A stretch of 64,000 bases of DNA from Istiophorus platypterus (lineage: Eukaryota; Chordata; Actinopteri; Istiophoriformes; Istiophoridae), in NCBI GenBank assembly GCA_016859345.1, contig CM029115.1, forward strand, positions 15,178,501 through 15,242,500. Direction: 5' to 3'. Every line of letters begins with the position of its first letter. Positions within the stretch are counted from its first letter, which is position 1. A program made the position numbers and the translations under genes. Shown here piece by piece: positions 1 through 10,593 of this stretch. The notes beneath the pieces are model-generated. The model was not told where the DNA came from. It was given only the letters and a program-made list of their open reading frames with translations, and made no database searches.

Positions 1-329
1 AAGCACAAGTGTGACTGAAAAGCAATAAGGATGCTCGATTCCAATCGACACATCGTGAAGGAGAACACATTTTTGTTTTGACCATCGTCGTTCAGGCTAC
101 TCTGTGCAGCCAGAAAGAAAAGACACGATCACGTGTGCAGCCCAACGTACAGTACAGTCACTTTGGCTTTCGCTCTGGAGGCTCAAACGCAGGAAACGAC
201 ATAGATTTCAAAATGCAGGAAGCGAAGCTGCACCAATGGGAGAACAGGGTGTAGTGAGATGTCTCTGACGACGACACCTCTCTGATAATCTGAAGGTGAA
301 GTGGAAATAAAGAAGCGGATGTCACGGCC

Positions 330-1010
330 CGAACCGCCGGGGCTGCACGCCGCCTGTGACAGGCGGCGTTGGACGCACAGCACCGGTGAACGATAAGACT
401 CAGTGGCACGTTGATGCGAATCATCATTTAAGTAATATCCGCTTTTACCACATTACACGACAACCTCCGGAGGCGGATAAAACCGGGGATAAGGGCTAAT
501 TTTTCAAAATGGCATCCGTGAAATTGTTGGCCAGGCGCGGCGGCTCTTGTTCCCCCGTTAGCCGCGGTCCGACCACAATAATAAAAAAAAAAAACCCCAA
601 ACCGCCTCGGCTCCCGGGTCCCGGGTCCCGCTGAGCCGTTTTCTCGACATTATAACCCCGCGGACCGACCTTGTACAACCCCCTGATGTTGTCCTCCCCG
701 AAGACGCTGCTCAGAGTCTGGTAGATGCCGTTAGCTGCCCGTCGGAAGCTGTTCTGGTTGCTGGTCCGGCTCCTGCCCGCTTCGGCTGTCGGCGGCAAAG
801 ACGCGGAAAGCACCAAGAAAACCACGAAAAACCCGATTCCCTTCATGGCACCGAAGCTCCGCAAGATGTCGAGCGGGGATTTGTGTGGAAAAGGTTCAGT
901 CAAACGCGGAGAGAAGCGGGTCGTTAGCTGCCTGAAGCGACGCCTCGGCGGAGGATGACCGAGGCTCCGGCTGCGATGGTGGCGATAGCCCGCGTTGCCT
1001 TCAAGGTCAC
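330..1010. promoter_or_regulatory. CpG-rich promoter of the minus-strand gene
   Basis: This stretch is much richer in G+C and CpG than its surroundings, with runs such as gccgcggtccg and ccgaggctccggctgcg. It spans the first coding exon of a minus-strand signal-peptide protein (670-846). The 5' untranslated leader of that gene should lie in about 847-1010. A T-rich tract (1055-1091) and an ATTG-type repeat (1134-1158) mark its edge. It may be bidirectional, but the plus-strand stpg2 remnant has its own promoter-like signals near 2620. Confidence 0.6.
670..846 (-). CDS. First coding exon of an unidentified secreted or membrane protein
   Basis: The minus-strand ATG is at 846-844. It opens a 59-codon exon that begins with a clear signal peptide: MKGIGFF, then the hydrophobic core VVFLVLSASL, then a likely cleavage after AEA. 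The mature part starts GRSRTSNQNSFRRAANG and continues through YQTLSSVFGEDNIRGLYK. The reading ends at AAG followed by gtcggt (669-664), a usable but not strong splice donor. Translation beyond the donor becomes low-complexity (GPGSRGG, then a run of F), as expected for intron. The rest of the gene lies to the left of the window or in 1-660, where I found no second exon. I do not recognise the family. In human, RAP1GDS1 is the head-to-head neighbour of STPG2, but this is not its N-terminus. Confidence 0.6.
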
Positions 1011-1054
1011 CTCGTAAATTTCCTGCTCCGGTGCCCGGACTTGGCTGGCTTCCG

Positions 1055-1158
1055 TGTTTTTGTTTTTTTTTTGTTTTGTTTTGTTTTTTTGGCGAAATTA
1101 ACGAAGGATCGTTTGCGTAAAGTAGAAATTTATTAATTGATTGATTGATTGGTTGATT
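1055..1158. repeat. T-rich tract and ATTG-type short tandem repeat
   Basis: A tract of TTTTG/T runs (1055-1091) is followed by imperfect (ATTG)n at 1134-1158. These are simple low-complexity repeats at the edge of the CpG-rich promoter. The stretch from here to 2620 shows no recognisable gene. Confidence 0.7.
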
Positions 1159-2620
1159 TATCGACTCATGCTTTATTCTGTCGAACAATTTAGCGGTTTC
1201 TTACTGCGTCGGAGCATTGAGGAGGATATCACGGTGAACACTAATTGGCGTTTTATTTGATTTATTTAGCAAAAGTTATAGCTCTTATATGTACGTTTTT
1301 AGGTGACACAAATAATTGTCAGTTGGGTTGAGAAAATACATACAGAGAGAATATCGACATCGGGGTATCAGCAAAGTTATTTTCCATTCCGTTCACTTCA
1401 CTTAACACTTTTGTTCTTCGGACATTTCCGATTATCAGTAAAGACTCCGCTTATCTTCGTGTGAATTGGAGGCAGCGGAGGCTCATCTGAAGCTCGCTGC
1501 TGCCCTCTACCGGCCAAGGAGCCTCCCTGATTCTCTCAGCCCCAAAAACTGGTGGTGATGAGAGGATCCAGTCCTGTTTTACCCCAAAAATCAGGCCGCA
1601 GGCGTCTCCCCCGGTCCCCTGCTCATCTAAGGAAGCTTTACTACAACAGCATCGGGTTTTTAGACGCCCGCATTAGTTACTCATCAGGTTTTCTTAGTTT
1701 GCAACCAAGGAATTCAGCTACTTTTTCTGATTTTGCAGTGGTTGCAGTGTAAGAAATGAATAATTATAGAAACCACACTGACATCTGCGTAACTACTCGG
1801 GCTTCACCTAATTTTCCCCTCCTGTTAGCTATACTGTACGTGTACGCTGTCTATAACAAAAGACAACATTGATAGCAACTCAGGAAGGCCCAGACCATGT
1901 TACTTCTCAAGAAAATCTGAGAACTCCTAACATTTGTCTAAATTAAATACCAAAGGGCAGGTCAATGCTTACAAAAGACATGACAGGGAGTTCAAATATA
2001 AAGATGGCGTTCACTGCTACCCCAGAGAGGCACATGTTACTTCATTGGCCTTCCCCTGAGTTCTCATTATCCAAAGCTTCACTGCATTGTGAGGCTGGTT
2101 AGTTGTACTGGTGGAAATAGGGTAAGACGGCAAAATGATGACGGGAGTAGTGAGGAGGGTGTTACACCAAGGCCAGGTGCGGGAGGCCTCGTTTGTTTAT
2201 TACAGAAACAAGCTCGCCATTTTGCTTGAATTTGTTCGATCACGGGAAACACGAGGATCAGGTAGTTTTTCCCTCTTTAAACGAGCACCCACTTCGGAGA
2301 AAGCCGCAGTAAACGGGTCGTTGGAGTCCTCACTTGCCTCTGTCTCGTTCAATTCAGCCACAAGATGGTAGGACTGGACTATAGTTGGACTGGACTATGG
2401 CTGCACCTTCACGACACTGAGCATTAATATATACATTATATACATGGATTTTAGGATGCCTTTATAATTGTAGGAGCAAAGGCAGTGGTGGGAATAATTA
2501 TTGGACTTACATTAACGTTCAGGTGAGAGAGGTGGTTGACAAGTGATCAAAGGAGATACTGGAGGCCTAAGTTTTTCTGCCCCATCTTTGCTTCCTTCTT
2601 CCCCCCTGCGTTGTTTTTAC
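1159..2620. other. Non-coding stretch upstream of stpg2
   Basis: I see no recognisable gene. Plus-strand open frames at 1552-1752 and 2135-2371 lack splice context and show no family motif, so I treat them as chance. The stretch could contain the 5' leader of the minus-strand gene or regulatory DNA. Confidence 0.4.
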
Positions 2621-2624
2621 TCTT

Positions 2625-2637
2625 GTCGCTAGGTAAC
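2625..2637 (+). promoter_or_regulatory. X-box-like RFX site 1
   Basis: GTCGCTAGGTAAC fits the RFX X-box layout GTNRCC, 0-3 bases, RGYAAC, with a 1-base spacer. The right half-site GGTAAC is perfect and the left half has one mismatch. X-boxes of this kind mark promoters of ciliary genes, which suits the sperm-tail gene that follows at 3269. Confidence 0.45.
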
Positions 2638-2658
2638 TGCGGTGCGTAACCCTGCGTC

Positions 2659-2671
2659 GTATCCAAGCAAC
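2659..2671 (+). promoter_or_regulatory. X-box-like RFX site 2
   Basis: GTATCCAAGCAAC is a second X-box-like site, 21 bases after the first. It has a 1-base spacer, a perfect right half-site (AGCAAC) and one mismatch in the left half. The flanks are locally CpG-rich (cctgcgtcgt, cgacgcacac). Two such sites about 600 bp before the first putative stpg2 exon suggest the ancestral promoter. Confidence 0.45.
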
Positions 2672-3268
2672 GACGCACACAAGGCGAGGAGATGTGCTCA
2701 ACTCGGGGCTAGAGCAGATTTAATGGCTAAGGAGCGATATACTACTTTAGTCTGCACTGCACACATGAAGTTTAATTAAGCTACTAGTTAGTTTATTAGG
2801 CGGGTGGGTTAAAAATGCATGGACGAGCTCCAAGAGATGTTCATGACGACAAGCAGCGGCTCGACCGAAGTGGGCCCCGGATCCAATGATGTCATCCGGT
2901 GCAGTTATGAAATATCAGGCAGGATTTAAAGTATGCTGCTTAAGTCTCCTTTTAAAGTGAGAAATCCGTCTGCTTCTTTTATTTCTCCACAGAACATGTA
3001 GGCAAAATGCAGAAACCCCCATTTAACATGAAAAGCACTGAGCTACTTTACCGTGATGCAGTCACTATTTAATCCATTTATTAATTTATTAGAAAGATGA
3101 CAAGGTGTCAAAACTTAAAGTAGTTAGCTTTTGAATACAGACTACAAATAAAGAACAAAATAATACATCTGGTAGTGTAATTCAATCTTATCCAATCTAA
3201 TCATATATTTGCTGTTTTGTTAATGAACAACTCGCCTATTTTCCTTTGTTTTCTCCTTTTTTCTACAG

Positions 3269-3316
3269 ATGGATATGAGCCATGGACAGTGCGACTCCTC
3301 GCCTGGAAAGTTTTCT
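3269..3316 (+). pseudogene. stpg2: stpg2 putative first coding exon
   Basis: A pyrimidine tract and cag (ctccttttttctacag) precede ATGGATATG, and a gtaaga donor follows 3316, so this 48-base segment is cleanly bounded. Read from the ATG it gives MDMSHGQCDSSPGKFS, with a PG-type motif SPGKF, and ends in phase 0, matching the next candidate exon. Shifted by two bases it gives YEPWTVRLLAWK, which looks more like the recalled family N-terminus (M-Y-D-R-A-P-R-L-L). The true ancestral frame is therefore unsure and a small indel after the ATG is possible. Confidence 0.45.
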
Positions 3317-3549
3317 GTAAGAAAGAGAGAAATATTTTACATGTAACAAGTGAAGACTTTAGTTTGAACAAGGAGCCATAGACTTGGGTGGGCAGCACAT
3401 GGGTGGACAAGAAGGTCATGAAAGCAGAGGCAGATCTATCATAGGTCATTCTCAAGTGGGAATGTACAAGAAATAGGAAGTATTTTTAATTTATGACAAA
3501 ATGTCTCATGAAGGATGATAGTGGTGTTGCAAGTTATTTCCTTTTACAG

Positions 3550-3581
3550 CCATATAACATAAAAACACCAACTGAGGAGAG
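3550..3581 (+). pseudogene. stpg2: stpg2 candidate exon, PG-repeat end
   Basis: This 32-base segment lies between a good acceptor (atttccttttacag) and a good donor (gtaggt). It reads PYNIKTPTEE in phase 0, close to the second half of a PG repeat (GPGxYN followed by a basic or polar tail). Its phase suits the preceding candidate exon at 3269-3316. The segment is short and the match weak on its own. Confidence 0.4.
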
Positions 3582-3644
3582 GTAGGTAATGATTGTGGGG
3601 AAATTGTTTGCGGAAAAACTAAAACTATTATTTCACCATTTTAG

Positions 3645-3666
3645 GAAGGCAGGAGATGAGAGTAAG
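3645..3666 (+). pseudogene. stpg2 possible micro-exon
   Basis: A 22-base segment sits between ttcaccattttag and gtgaag. It continues the frame of the 3550-3581 segment (phase 2 in, phase 0 out) and reads RKAGDESK. The splice signals and phase are consistent, but the segment is so short that chance is a serious alternative. Confidence 0.22.
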
Positions 3667-3797
3667 GTGAAGATGATGTTTACATATTGTTAGAAACAAA
3701 CTGTAAAGAAAAGCAATTTCGTGTTGTGCAAATATTTGTTTGATTGCAGTCTCATTCTCTCTCTGCTTGTCCTTCTGTTGAACCCTGATCTCTTCAG

Positions 3798-3962
3798 CTA
3801 AATGCCCACGGTGGCTGCAGTCCTCAGAACCACTCCAGGCATTTTTGAGGTGGTGTCTGAGGTTCCTGGCCCCAGGGCCAACAACGTGCTGCCTGCCTCG
3901 GGAAATACGCTGGGGCTGTGACGGCTGATGCAGGACAGGCTGAGAGGCTGGTTAGAAAAATG
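3798..3962 (+). pseudogene. stpg2: stpg2 exon with in-frame stops
   Basis: The acceptor is ctgatctcttcag and a weak gtagta donor follows 3962. The frame through 3802 reads VLRTTPGIFEVVSEV, then VPGPRANNVLPASGN, then after a TGA (3919-3921) RLMQDRLRGWLEKW. This parallels the recalled family stretch of PG repeat VPGPGHYNV, a GGRS segment and then a QNRxKRF segment. The TGA falls inside the homologous stretch. A TAA at 3799-3801 also lies in this frame at the exon edge, and a TAG follows at 3964. The second PG motif has lost its GxY core (PGPRANN). Confidence 0.6.
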
Positions 3963-3966
3963 GTAG

Positions 3967-5659
3967 TATGGGTGAAGATATGAGAGCATAGTAAAAAGAG
4001 CACTGAGGTTACTGACAGTGATTTGATATGAATTTGCTCTTTAATCCATTATGTCGCTCATCAAAGTTAACTTCCTTACAGTGTGTCTTCTGTATGTGAA
4101 GATCAAATGAAAAGGTACTTGTCAAAAAGGATCAAAAAGTCTAATAGTAAAAATAGATCTCTGTGTTGATGCGGGTTCACCCTTTTCCATCTGGTCCAGG
4201 GTTTGCTTCTGCAGTCCTGTCAGCACTACAAACACTGTTGGAATTACAGGCTGCTATTTAAAACATCTTCTCCAGAATTTGGTCTAAACAGTTGCATCTC
4301 TCCTCCTGTAGTTGAACCAGGTGTATTTGATGTAACTTTAACTGTGTTTGAAAACATGATTACTTTGAACATGATAAGAGAAACAAAGGAAACTTACACT
4401 ATCATACTGATTTGACTTTAATAAGTCAGAAAGTCCGTCACATTGGTCGAAATAATGCTTCTTAAATTCACAGCAGTCATTTATGATATATGACAGATAT
4501 TCAGTGATCATGATTATGATAGAGATAATGAGATATGAAGGGATAGGTACATATCCCTCATTTACTGTATGTTCTTTTATATGCCGCTGGAAATCTGATA
4601 ATAACCTCCAGGCACAGGCTGGTGTTATCTCAAGTTCATTTATCATAGGCGACAGTAGTCTCATTAGGCTGAATATTCCAATTTTAAAGTCCTCAGAAGT
4701 AGCACACCAGCAGTGGAAGAGTCAGGCCTCTTTCTGTCCAGAGACACTCAGTGGTAGTGTCGAAACCTTGAAGACAGCAATGTGTCCATTTTACTTCTCT
4801 CCATTGTAAAACCCTCCTCAACCTTTACTGTCTTTATTGTCCAGAAGCAAGGGTTTTTTTTTTTTTTTTCCGAGCCCCCTTGACAGGTTTATCATTTCTG
4901 TTCATCAAATTCAACACATAAAAGAACCTTGTGTCATTGTAAATCCAAATTTGGTACAAAAAAACCCTGCCATTAGCTCACTTAATACCTTGCATGATAT
5001 ATTAACTTTAGAGAAAAATTGTTGAATTTTGGATAAAGTCCCCTCCAGCTTCATCAGTGGTGAAACATATTAATTTCATCCTTGCAGCGAACTCATATGA
5101 TATTAGGTTGCTCTTTGCATTCTCCTGCTGTCTTAAATTTACGTCCAGCTTATGCAAAAACAGATAAGCTGTGAATTAACACTGAGCTCAGCTTATATCT
5201 GATTGAGTTTGATACCAATGATTAGCTCAATTTGTACAGAGAATATAGCATTTGAGACTTTCACCCCCAGACCAAACATGAAAGTGTCCCTGTAGAGATT
5301 ATGCTCACACTCCTCTCCTTCTGTGCTAGCTGTAATTACCTGCATAGCACCTTACTCCCAATTGAAGGAGGTTGGTAGCTTCCATGTATTTTGACTGAGA
5401 TGGCTTCATTGCTGTTCCAGCCGACAGTTCTACCTCTACTTTCCTTCTTTCTTTAACTTTTCTCCTTTTCCTACTCTGTTTCTGATCTGCTCTCTCCCCA
5501 CGCTCTTTTCCTCTCTGTCTCTGTCCCTCCCTTGGTCTCACACTAAATTTGCCCTGGGCAGTGCTCAGACACTTTGTAAGCCAGGGCGATCTCTCCATTG
5601 CAAAACCTGATTACTCTTCTTGCTCTACCTGTCTTTTTCTTGCTGCTTCCTCTGAACAG
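3967..5659 (+). other. Gap in stpg2 where one or more exons are expected
   Basis: The family should have another PG-repeat exon here. Two weak candidates exist. One is GPGFASAVLSALQTLLE near 4191-4245, without a clear acceptor. The other is VEPGVFDVTLTVFEN near 4311, after the acceptor ctcctcctgtag but lacking a donor. Neither joins its neighbours in phase. A T-tract lies at 4853-4870. I cannot assign the exon. Confidence 0.3.
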
Positions 5660-5818
5660 TGGCTGCAGGCTAGAAGTCTGCGGCTGGTTTGTCAGTCAGA
5701 TATCCCATCCATACCTTCCCCGGGCCAGGCTTATGGCTATGAGGACACCCTGGGTGTGCTCTGCAAGCAACCTCCTAGGGACACAGCCCTGGGGCCAGTT
5801 TACTACAATCCATTGCTG
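5660..5818 (+). pseudogene. stpg2: stpg2 exon, intact reading frame
   Basis: This exon is 53 codons, phase 0 at both ends, with acceptor cttcctctgaacag and donor gtaagg. It contains the most diagnostic STPG2 segment in the window: [19 protein letters not shown], then [19 protein letters not shown]. The motifs SPGxAYGYE and LGPxYY are the family's conserved core between the third and fourth PG repeats. No stop or frameshift is visible. The acceptor could also be one of the later AGs (5668 or 5693), since the first residues (WLQARSLR) are poorly conserved. Confidence 0.8.
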
Positions 5819-5846
5819 GTAAGGATTAATACATACACGCATGCGT

Positions 5847-5878
5847 GCACGCACACACACACACACGCACACATACAG
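5847..5878. repeat. CA microsatellite
   Basis: An imperfect (CA)n tract with G interruptions lies just inside the intron, 28 bases after the exon ending at 5818. Confidence 0.85.
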
Positions 5879-7979
5879 GCGCTGTTGGAAGTTTGAATAT
5901 ATATCCATCAGACAATATGAAGTGCTCATTTGTGCACACATGCGTGCTTTCATTAGTCTGTGTGAGTGTATGTCTGAGTGTACTTATGTTGCCTTTGCAG
6001 CGAGGTCCATTAGTGTTAGGCAGATCAAATGCACCACTGAACCCCCACCTCACCTCATTCAGTTGGCCCAAAACCCATTTCCATAGCTAATGAATGCAGC
6101 TCCACTTTAAAAAAAAAAAAAAAAGCCACAGCGCACCAATGCTCATCCATTTTACATGCCAACAAAGAGAGCCATTAGTAATTATTCTTCACACTATATT
6201 ACAATATTCACTTAAAATAATGTGCACGCCTGCTGGTCTGGCTCTCAATTAAGTCATTCATCTGTTAATGACCAGAGGAAGTCAATAGTGTCCTTGAGTG
6301 CTGGCTGAGGTTGTGTCAGCACACCGGCGCAGGCACAGAGGCGTGCTGTGATTTAGGGCTATCAGCAGTGCATCCATCCACGCCTCTTTCCTTCCGTCTC
6401 AACGTCTCTTGCTCTCCCTTTGAAAGTTCAGCCTCCATTTCTGTCTGTCTTCCGCCCTCTGTCTCTCCATCTGCCACACTCGTTTCTTTAAACTCAAGCA
6501 CTTCCCTCCCGCCCCATGCTCTTGCTGAGTTCAAGAGTGTGGACAGGCGGAATTAAGTGACTGTGTGAGGACTTAACTTCAATGTGGCAGGGTAACCTTT
6601 GAATGATAAGACGTTAGACGGAAATCAAAGCAACATCACAAACAACACAAAAACATCTCTATCTGATTTTTTTTACTGACCATACAGGTCATTTTACTGA
6701 CCTGTATCATTACATCCACTGAGACTTACAACTTAAAACACAAAATTAGAGACAGGCCAGTAAGATGTTTAGTTAACAGTTATTGGCCTATATGGACTTA
6801 TCACAGATATATTGGTATTGGTGCATACTGTATGATGGCTGTTAGGAAACAGTGTGCACAGTAAAAGCACTTGAAAAACTAGAATAGAAAGAGTGTCACC
6901 ATGAGGTATTTTGTTTGTTCATACTGCGTGATATTAAATTTGGCAGATTTTCACAACACAGCTGGCCAGATGCTGATGTGGAACAGAGACTGTATTAGTA
7001 CAGAAGAAATGGGAAAACTGAAGGCAGATATTTCATCACTTTCTTACTGACCAATCAGTGAACATTAATCTTTGTTGCAGAGTCTACATGAATAATACTT
7101 TCAGGTTTATCTATTAACACCCCAGTGTACTGGCTCACAAAATCAAGCACTGGTCACTCTACACAGCATTGGTACTTGGTTTGAAGATGTGAGTTGGAGT
7201 TGCAAGACTGTTCCCTCAACAGAATCCAAATTTAGACACATGCTGGTTTGTGTATGTTTGTGGAAAGCAACGCCGGTAATTTCCTCCTGCAGGATCCTGC
7301 CTACACAAAACCCCACTGAGAAACACCTATTTTTGGTGCAATTTTTTTTCCTCATTTAAATAATAAATAGCTTGCCATTCCATTTTTAACAAAGCTGCAT
7401 TAATATGTTATTCCCACTATATGTGTTTTGTTTTTCTTTTAAAGGCTTTCCTTGACATAAATAGGCAATTTGTGCCTTTGTGCACAGTGCCAGCTCTGAT
7501 ACCATCACAGTGTTTGTATGTTTCTACGTGCAAGGCCAAACAGTTATGTCTTTCTTTTTAAGTTAAGGATCTGAAGATCCTTGTTTGTTATCTCCCATTC
7601 TCAAAACTGGATTGGAAGGTTAAATGAAACAGAACCTCAGTTGTTTTCCCAGGTCCGTCTGTCATTTTAATACAGGTTTTCTCTAAAATTTAGGGGCAGC
7701 CAGACTTGGAGACCAAGCTGTTAAGTGGAAGCCCCCTAAGTTTTAATGAAAACAATGAAATAAAGGAATAACATTTAATTATGGGTGTAATTAGTTATAT
7801 TTAGTTATCTCACTGTTCCTAAACTGACAGCAAATAGTTACATCTGATCATCAACAAATCCGACACCTCCCAAAGTTACAAACTGCAGTGCCAGGTTTTC
7901 TTTATGTATCACAATTATATTAATTCTAATAGTAGTCATTGCTTGCCTGACACATTCCATCAGTATATTTCATTTTTAC

Positions 7980-8470
7980 CTCTCTCTGCTGTTTTTAGCC
8001 ATGCTTGCAGCATGGCTCTAGGGTTGGCAATGATGGTCAGTCCACTCATGATCTCCAGTGGCTGAAACCAACAGACTTTAGTGATGCCCTGCCTTTTTCT
8101 CTTGTGCCATCATGAAGCTGACTGTTTTGATTTTGTAGTGAAATATCTCAGCAACTATTAGATGTATTGCCATGAAATTTGGTATAGAAAAATTATCCCT
8201 GGATCCCTCCCTTTGGGGATTCATCAACCTTCCCTTAAGCACCAATAGCTGGTCAAAGTTCTCACTTTTCTAGGGAAATATTTCAGTATTTACTAGATTG
8301 ATTAGTAGTATCATAAGGACTTTGGTGATTCACTGACTTCTCCTCTAGTGAAACGGCAATGTTCACAATTTTGGTTTTGAAAAAAAAAAAAACACCTATT
8401 GGATGAATTGCCTAGAATTTTGGTTAAGACATTCATGTCCCACTTAGGATGAATTGCAATAACTTTGCAG
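7980..8470. repeat. Dispersed repeat of teleost type
   Basis: It contains attgccatgaaatttggta and gaattgcaataactttg, plus an internal near-copy (ttgcctagaattttggttaa). From memory, this text occurs in many fish introns as a non-autonomous repeat. A second, shorter relative lies at 44021-44150, sharing the layout 'ggtgat-ctgac-ctctag' and 'caactattgaatag'. No coding capacity. Confidence 0.5.
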
Positions 8471-8931
8471 CAAATTGCAGCAATCTGCAATATATATTTT
8501 TCAGGAAAAAGCGTACATAGTATCTCTAAAATGTGTTTGGCAAAAGCTGGCCAGTTCATTTCCAGATGTAGCCTCTCTCAGTTGTTAAGCAGCCGGAGGC
8601 AAAGGAAGCAGGCTGTAAAACTCAGAGAGATAAGAAAGGATGGAGGGTCTCCCCTAGATCTTTGACATACTCTGGCATTTGGCTGAACTTCACATTTCAC
8701 TCAGCCCAAACTTCATGAGCCCTGGTTGGAAGAGAAACCAGATAAGTGGGAAAGAGTCAATTCTATTTTCTACTTCTTTGTTCATTCATTTATCATCTTG
8801 TTATCTCGTTTTCTCTCTTCTCCCCTCTTCTTTCTCTCTTTCTTTCTGGCCAATCATTTCTTTCATCCACTCCTCACCTTGAATCTTTTGATATCATCCT
8901 GCTTTTTCCCCTGCTATTTCTCTTTCTCCAG

Positions 8932-9046
8932 TCAGAGATGAGTTCTGCACAAAGGTATAGAAGATTCCACTTTGGCAACATGCAGGGAAGAGAGGTAAGG
9001 TGACAGTGGAAGCGGAACCAGGTCGAGGACAAAATTACCCTGAGAT
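8932..9046 (+). pseudogene. stpg2: stpg2 exon with a frameshift
   Basis: The acceptor is tttctctttctccag and the donor gtaagt after 9046 is a perfect consensus. The exon opens in phase 0 as SEMSSAQRYRRFHFGNMQ, matching the conserved HFGNM block. In that frame it would stop at TGA 9001. In the frame starting one base earlier, the same exon continues as GKRGKVTVEAEPGRGQNYPE, the degraded counterpart of GPGPGQYE. A one-base loss near 8975-8990 explains both halves. The exon ends in phase 2 (AT), which fits the next exon's first base to give an ATA codon. An upstream GTAAGG (8995) could rescue splicing, but would drop the PG repeat and shift the phase. Confidence 0.75.
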
Positions 9047-10481
9047 GTAAGTATGACTTGTCATGTTGAATAATTTAATTAGTTTCAGTACCAGTTGCAT
9101 ATGAACAAAAACATTGATTGTCATTACATAACCGTGTTAAAGTGGTATTTTGGCATCTTAAAAATATGCAGTTATTTGATTTTTTGATGAGATTCAGATG
9201 AGAAGATAAACACCATTGTCATATATGTGTGATGAACATAAGGCTAAACCAAAAGCTAGTTTGGTTAGGTTAGCTGGAAAGACCAGAAATGGAGAAACAG
9301 GTAGCCTGGCCAGCTAACTGTCTGCAGTGACTTCCTTTTGACAGAGCCTTTTCACCTGTTTCTACCAAGCATTTTTACCAAAATGTCAAATGACTGCTTT
9401 AAACTTACTATCAACAATATAAATTTGGGGACAACTTCTACGCAGGTTGATTTAGTACAGTATCATTTTTACTTAATTCTGAATAACTTCTTCTTGTATT
9501 TAGATGCATTTGGTTTAGGAAATGATTGATCGGATGGTTACCATTTTTATCTGAAATCTCATCCTCATACAAAATAATGCTTGGTGCTTAACACTAAAGG
9601 AATTGCTAAAGTTAACTATACCTTAGGAACTCGAACCAACTAAACATGTATGTAGCATTGTCTGTAATTTGTTTATATATCAAAGAGATATGTATATCTA
9701 ATTAAATATAACGGATAACCATCAATAAATTATTAGGAATAAAAAGCTTTTGAAGCATGAAAAAGGAGCCACAAGGTTGGTTAGATTAGATGCTCCTCGA
9801 CATCTAATCTCAGAAGTAGCACTACTCCCGAACCTTTGCAGAGTGCTGAACAGATAAACTGTTGCACCGAAGTGAAATATTGCTTTGCTCCTACAGCCAG
9901 GGCATTATGTTTGACATTTCTCACACAGCATTTCTATTGATGGCCACAGGGGATTGGGGCTTAGTCAGCTCTTCTAAACTGGTGGGCACACACACCCAGT
10001 TCAGCTATTCATAAAGGAATCCACTGAGAAATAGAAGGGAAGGTGTATGTGTAAACAATCACACCTTGTATATGTACATGCAGGCAAACATGTACATGCC
10101 CACGCGAACAAGCCTGTGATACACATGATTATTGGAATGATTTAAAAGTGATTGAAAACACTGTTTTTATATCCTTTGCAGATGCTGACAGAGCCGTTAT
10201 TTCAGTCTTCTCTTCCTTTTTCCCCTTTATACCTTCATCTCTTGTTCATTCCTTCTCTCTTGTCATCTACTCTCATCTATCTTTGGCTTATTTTTTCCTA
10301 TTTACTTTTCCATCATATACTATATCTCTCCTTCAGTATATTATCTTGCCCTATTCCTCCTTTTTTAAAAATTCTGCTTTGTGTGTTTTTAAACACACTG
10401 CTCTGTTTATTTTTTTTATCACCTCTATGTGTTTGTCTGTATTCTTTTTCTCAACTTTGCCATTGTCTTTGTTTCTCTCAG
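9047..10481 (+). other. stpg2 intron
   Basis: Short intron between the HFGNM exon and the YEN exon. I see no repeats of note and no other gene. The end is a long pyrimidine tract (about 10200-10480) that leads into the acceptor. Confidence 0.6.
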
Positions 10482-10593
10482 AGTCCCAAAAACACACTAT
10501 GAAAATATAAACCTTCAAAAGGAACAGAAAGGCAGAACTAAGCTTATCATCCCTTGCTACCACAAACTGGTGCCCAAGCAATAGAAAAAGAAG
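10482..10593 (+). pseudogene. stpg2: stpg2 exon with in-frame TAG
   Basis: The acceptor is tctttgtttctctcag. In the frame set by the preceding exon this reads VPKTHYENINLQKEQKG, then RTKLIIPCYHKLVPKQ, TAG (10582-10584), KKK. It parallels the family's YENVNIKKEQ block, its IPRYHE block and the short charged linker before a PG repeat, so the assignment is strong. The TAG sits inside the homologous segment. The exon end has GCAAGT instead of GTAAGT, either a GC-AG donor or a decayed GT donor. Confidence 0.8.

Larger units (their letters stand above)
5819..8931 (+). other. stpg2 intron
   Basis: Intronic DNA. It holds a CA microsatellite (5847-5878), an A-tract (6107-6124) and a dispersed fish repeat (about 7980-8470). 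I see no further gene. The block 6120-6310 has several homeodomain-like ATTA cores but no feature I can name. Confidence 0.5.

Noticed and set aside
496..1188. A 230-codon minus-strand ORF taken as one protein.
   Set aside because: Only the part from the ATG at 846 to the donor at 669 looks like protein. The first part is low-complexity leader and the last part is intron-like.
9009..9046. Reading NQVEDKITLRC, which looks like an immunoglobulin-domain strand.
   Set aside because: The alternative frame gives a PG repeat that fits the stpg2 exon and its phase, and no other immunoglobulin-type exon is near.
10148..10479. Hydrophobic Phe/Leu/Ser-rich ORFs that look like membrane proteins here and at 8679-8931, 30613-31026 and 49648-50028.
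   Set aside because: They come from pyrimidine-rich (or purine-rich) intron tracts, without start, splice or family support.
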